Source: Archangium gephyra
GTDB taxonomy: Bacteria; Myxococcota; Myxococcia; Myxococcales; Myxococcaceae
Assembly: GCA_003243425.1 (NCBI GenBank)
Contig: QFQP01000002.1
Location: 186,001 to 250,000 of the forward strand
Reading direction: 5' to 3'
DNA length: 64,000 nt
Within the stretch, counting starts at the first letter, position 1, and the number at the start of each line of letters is the position of its first letter. Shown in pieces: positions 62,672-64,000 of the stretch. Both the position numbers and the translations under genes were made by a program. Below the pieces are notes generated by a model. The model made no database searches and was not told where the DNA came from. It saw only the letters and a program-made list of their open reading frames with translations.

Positions 62672-63172
62672 TCAATTCGCGTACGGCTCGAGCGTGCTGG
62701 TGATGGCGCCGAGCTGCGCCGCGAAGCGCTGGAGTTCCCACGCCTGCGTCGCGTCGAGAATCGCGTCAGACGGAAGTGCGACCCCGCGCTCGCCGAGCGG
62801 CGTGATGGTCGCGCCCTCCGCGGTGCACTGCACGTCGATGAAGCGGACGACGACGAGCTGCCCCCGCACGTCTCCAGGCATCGTGGCGATGAGCTCCGTC
62901 GACCTGCTCATGTGACCTCGATGCACCGACACCAGCGCGCCCTTCTTCACCGCCCAGGAATCAGGCACGTGTGACGCCACGCGGAACCAGCCTCGGTTCG
63001 CATCGACCGATTTCTCGAGGTACCCCGCGTGACGCGAGCGAACCAGCAGGTGCTCGAGACACGCGGCGTCGGCTCGCGGCTTGACCGTCAGCGCGCGCGA
63101 CGGAAACAGCGCCGACTTCGACTGTGCACAACCAACCGACAGCATCACCATCACCAACACGCCCATTCGCAT
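62672..63172 (-). CDS. Small lipoprotein of unknown function
   Basis: 166 residues from ATG 63172 (the frame to 63214 overlaps the next gene). Lipobox SVGCAQ at about residue 15. Beta-rich mature part with one Cys pair (ADAACLEHLL, DVQCTAEG). No family recognised. Runs in the same direction as, and 20 bases after, the truncated gene at 63193, so probably in one operon. Confidence 0.65.
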   Translation of the reverse strand: MRMGVLVMVMLSVGCAQSKSALFPSRALTVKPRADAACLEHLLVRSRHAGYLEKSVDANRGWFRVASHVPDSWAVKKGALVSVHRGHMSRSTELIATMPGDVRGQLVVVRFIDVQCTAEGATITPLGERGVALPSDAILDATQAWELQRFAAQLGAITSTLEPYAN

Positions 63173-63192
63173 GGCGCGAAGAGAGCACGAAG

Positions 63193-64000
63193 TCACCGCG
63201 TGGCGAACACCCACGTATAGAAGCCGTCACCCGCGCGCGGCGCGAAGTGCGTGTTCATCACCACGCCGTGCAGACAGGCGTCGAGCAGTGCGTCCAAAGC
63301 GCTCGCGGCCTGCCCCGTGGTGTTGGTGAACCACGCCTGCTTCACCGCGCCAGAGTCGTCGACCGTGAAGCGAATGGTGCGCGCGCCCTTGAGTTCGCCA
63401 CGACGTGCGAGCGCGCTTTCCCAACACGCTGCGACTTTCGCGCTCGAGAGCTGAAGCGCGTCGTGAACGTTCTGGGGATCGAGGGCGATGCCGCTGGTCT
63501 CGTTCGGCGAGACGTAGGGCGTCACGTCACCCTGCGGCTCCGGCGCGCCGCGGTTGTTGGCGAACGCGAAGTACAGCTCGCGCGACGAGGGCCACGCGGT
63601 CGCACCGAGCGTCGCTTCGATGCAGCGATCGACGTCGTTGAACGCCGGAGGAACCGTGCGCAGGGAATCACCCGGGCGGACGATGAACGCGGTCGACGGC
63701 GCGGGGGCTCCGAGCTTCGTGATGCACGCGGAGACCCGGGCTGCGGGATCGAGGAGGCCACGCTCAGGTCCGAAGCGGGACGACGACAACAACTTCACCC
63801 ACGCCAGCGCGGCCCAACCGTCGATCGGCTGTGACGGCGGAGCGACTTCGAGCGACGACGGCTTGTTCGGCCACGTGACCGAGGTCGCGATCTCACGAAT
63901 GCAGCGACCGGTGGAATTCGAGGCGCCGTCGCGCGCTTCGAAGATCGCGTCGTCGCCTTGAAAGGTCAGCGCGATTCTCGACGTCGAGAGCGCGTCTTGC
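63193..64000 (-). CDS. AgmX/PglI-like C-terminal domain protein, 5' end outside window
   Basis: The open frame continues without stop to the window edge, at least 269 residues. It reads (from the edge) ALSTSRIALTFQGDDAIFE, CIREIATSVTWPNKP, then HDALQLSSAKVAACWESALA, ELKGARTIRFTVDDSGAV and a final FAPRAGDGFYTWVFATR. The last 100 residues have the pattern of the TonB-like C-terminal domain of GltG and GltJ, with a Cys at the same place (CWESAL against CYESQL). The N-terminal half has Cys spacing suggesting a repeat of a related domain. Probably exported or periplasmic. Confidence 0.7.
   Translation of the reverse strand, partial: QDALSTSRIALTFQGDDAIFEARDGASNSTGRCIREIATSVTWPNKPSSLEVAPPSQPIDGWAALAWVKLLSSSRFGPERGLLDPAARVSACITKLGAPAPSTAFIVRPGDSLRTVPPAFNDVDRCIEATLGATAWPSSRELYFAFANNRGAPEPQGDVTPYVSPNETSGIALDPQNVHDALQLSSAKVAACWESALARRGELKGARTIRFTVDDSGAVKQAWFTNTTGQAASALDALLDACLHGVVMNTHFAPRAGDGFYTWVFATR

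Overview
The window is 64 kb of a high-GC bacterial chromosome, densely packed with genes, and the content points to a member of the Myxococcota (probably the Myxococcales/Cystobacterineae side). The main evidence is a gliding-motility gene cluster in the Myxococcus xanthus glt/agm arrangement (27-46 kb), a LexA box of the myxobacterial type, many lipoproteins with Cys-rich or Gly-rich linkers, PilZ and receiver proteins, and an unlinked groEL. No rRNA operon, insertion sequence, prophage or CRISPR array is seen.

Layout. 0-4 kb: tail of a DUF2330 gene, rpsA with a strong terminator, and an A/T-richer patch with a lipoprotein and a frame-disrupted secreted protein. 4-9.5 kb: the imuA-imuB-dnaE2 mutagenesis operon under a LexA box. 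9.5-15.7 kb: a beta-lactamase-like serine hydrolase and a three-gene overlapping operon (two DUF4139/MuiA-like proteins and a membrane protein). 15.6-18.4 kb: a small cluster (medium-chain dehydrogenase, PTPS-like protein with Glu for the catalytic Cys, frameshifted glycosyltransferase, divergent CDP-alcohol phosphatidyltransferase) that may make a pterin- or glycolipid-type product. 18.4-25 kb: ffh, tRNA-Leu(UAA), lipoproteins, a PilZ-like/receiver protein and a protein with a cryptic RelA/SpoT-like synthetase motif set.

25-46 kb, all on the minus strand: lipoprotein, two CglF/GltF-like small proteins, GltG (FHA plus TonB-like end), a GltH/CglE-like barrel, an RGG-rich repeat protein, the giant 4082-residue TPR protein GltI/AgmK and GltJ/AgmX. 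These would form the cytoplasm-to-outer-membrane gliding machine. Strong hairpins separate several of the genes.

46-55 kb: CaiB-type CoA-transferase, SCP2 protein, thrS with a leader hairpin, a DnaC-like ATPase with a helical partner, tRNA-Val(GAC), a methyltransferase and c-type cytochrome lipoprotein pair, a groEL with CIRCE operator and no groES, and a single-domain receiver. 55-64 kb: TPR-zincin protein, tRNA-Sec (selC), then a tight operon of a degenerate Fic protein, DHH phosphoesterase, cysteine desulfurase and lipoprotein; an atypical Ser/Thr kinase with its TPR neighbour; 6S RNA with a near-consensus promoter just upstream of 5-formyltetrahydrofolate cyclo-ligase; a PilZ protein; and a 5'-truncated protein at the window edge.

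All functional calls are from motif reading by eye; no database search was run.
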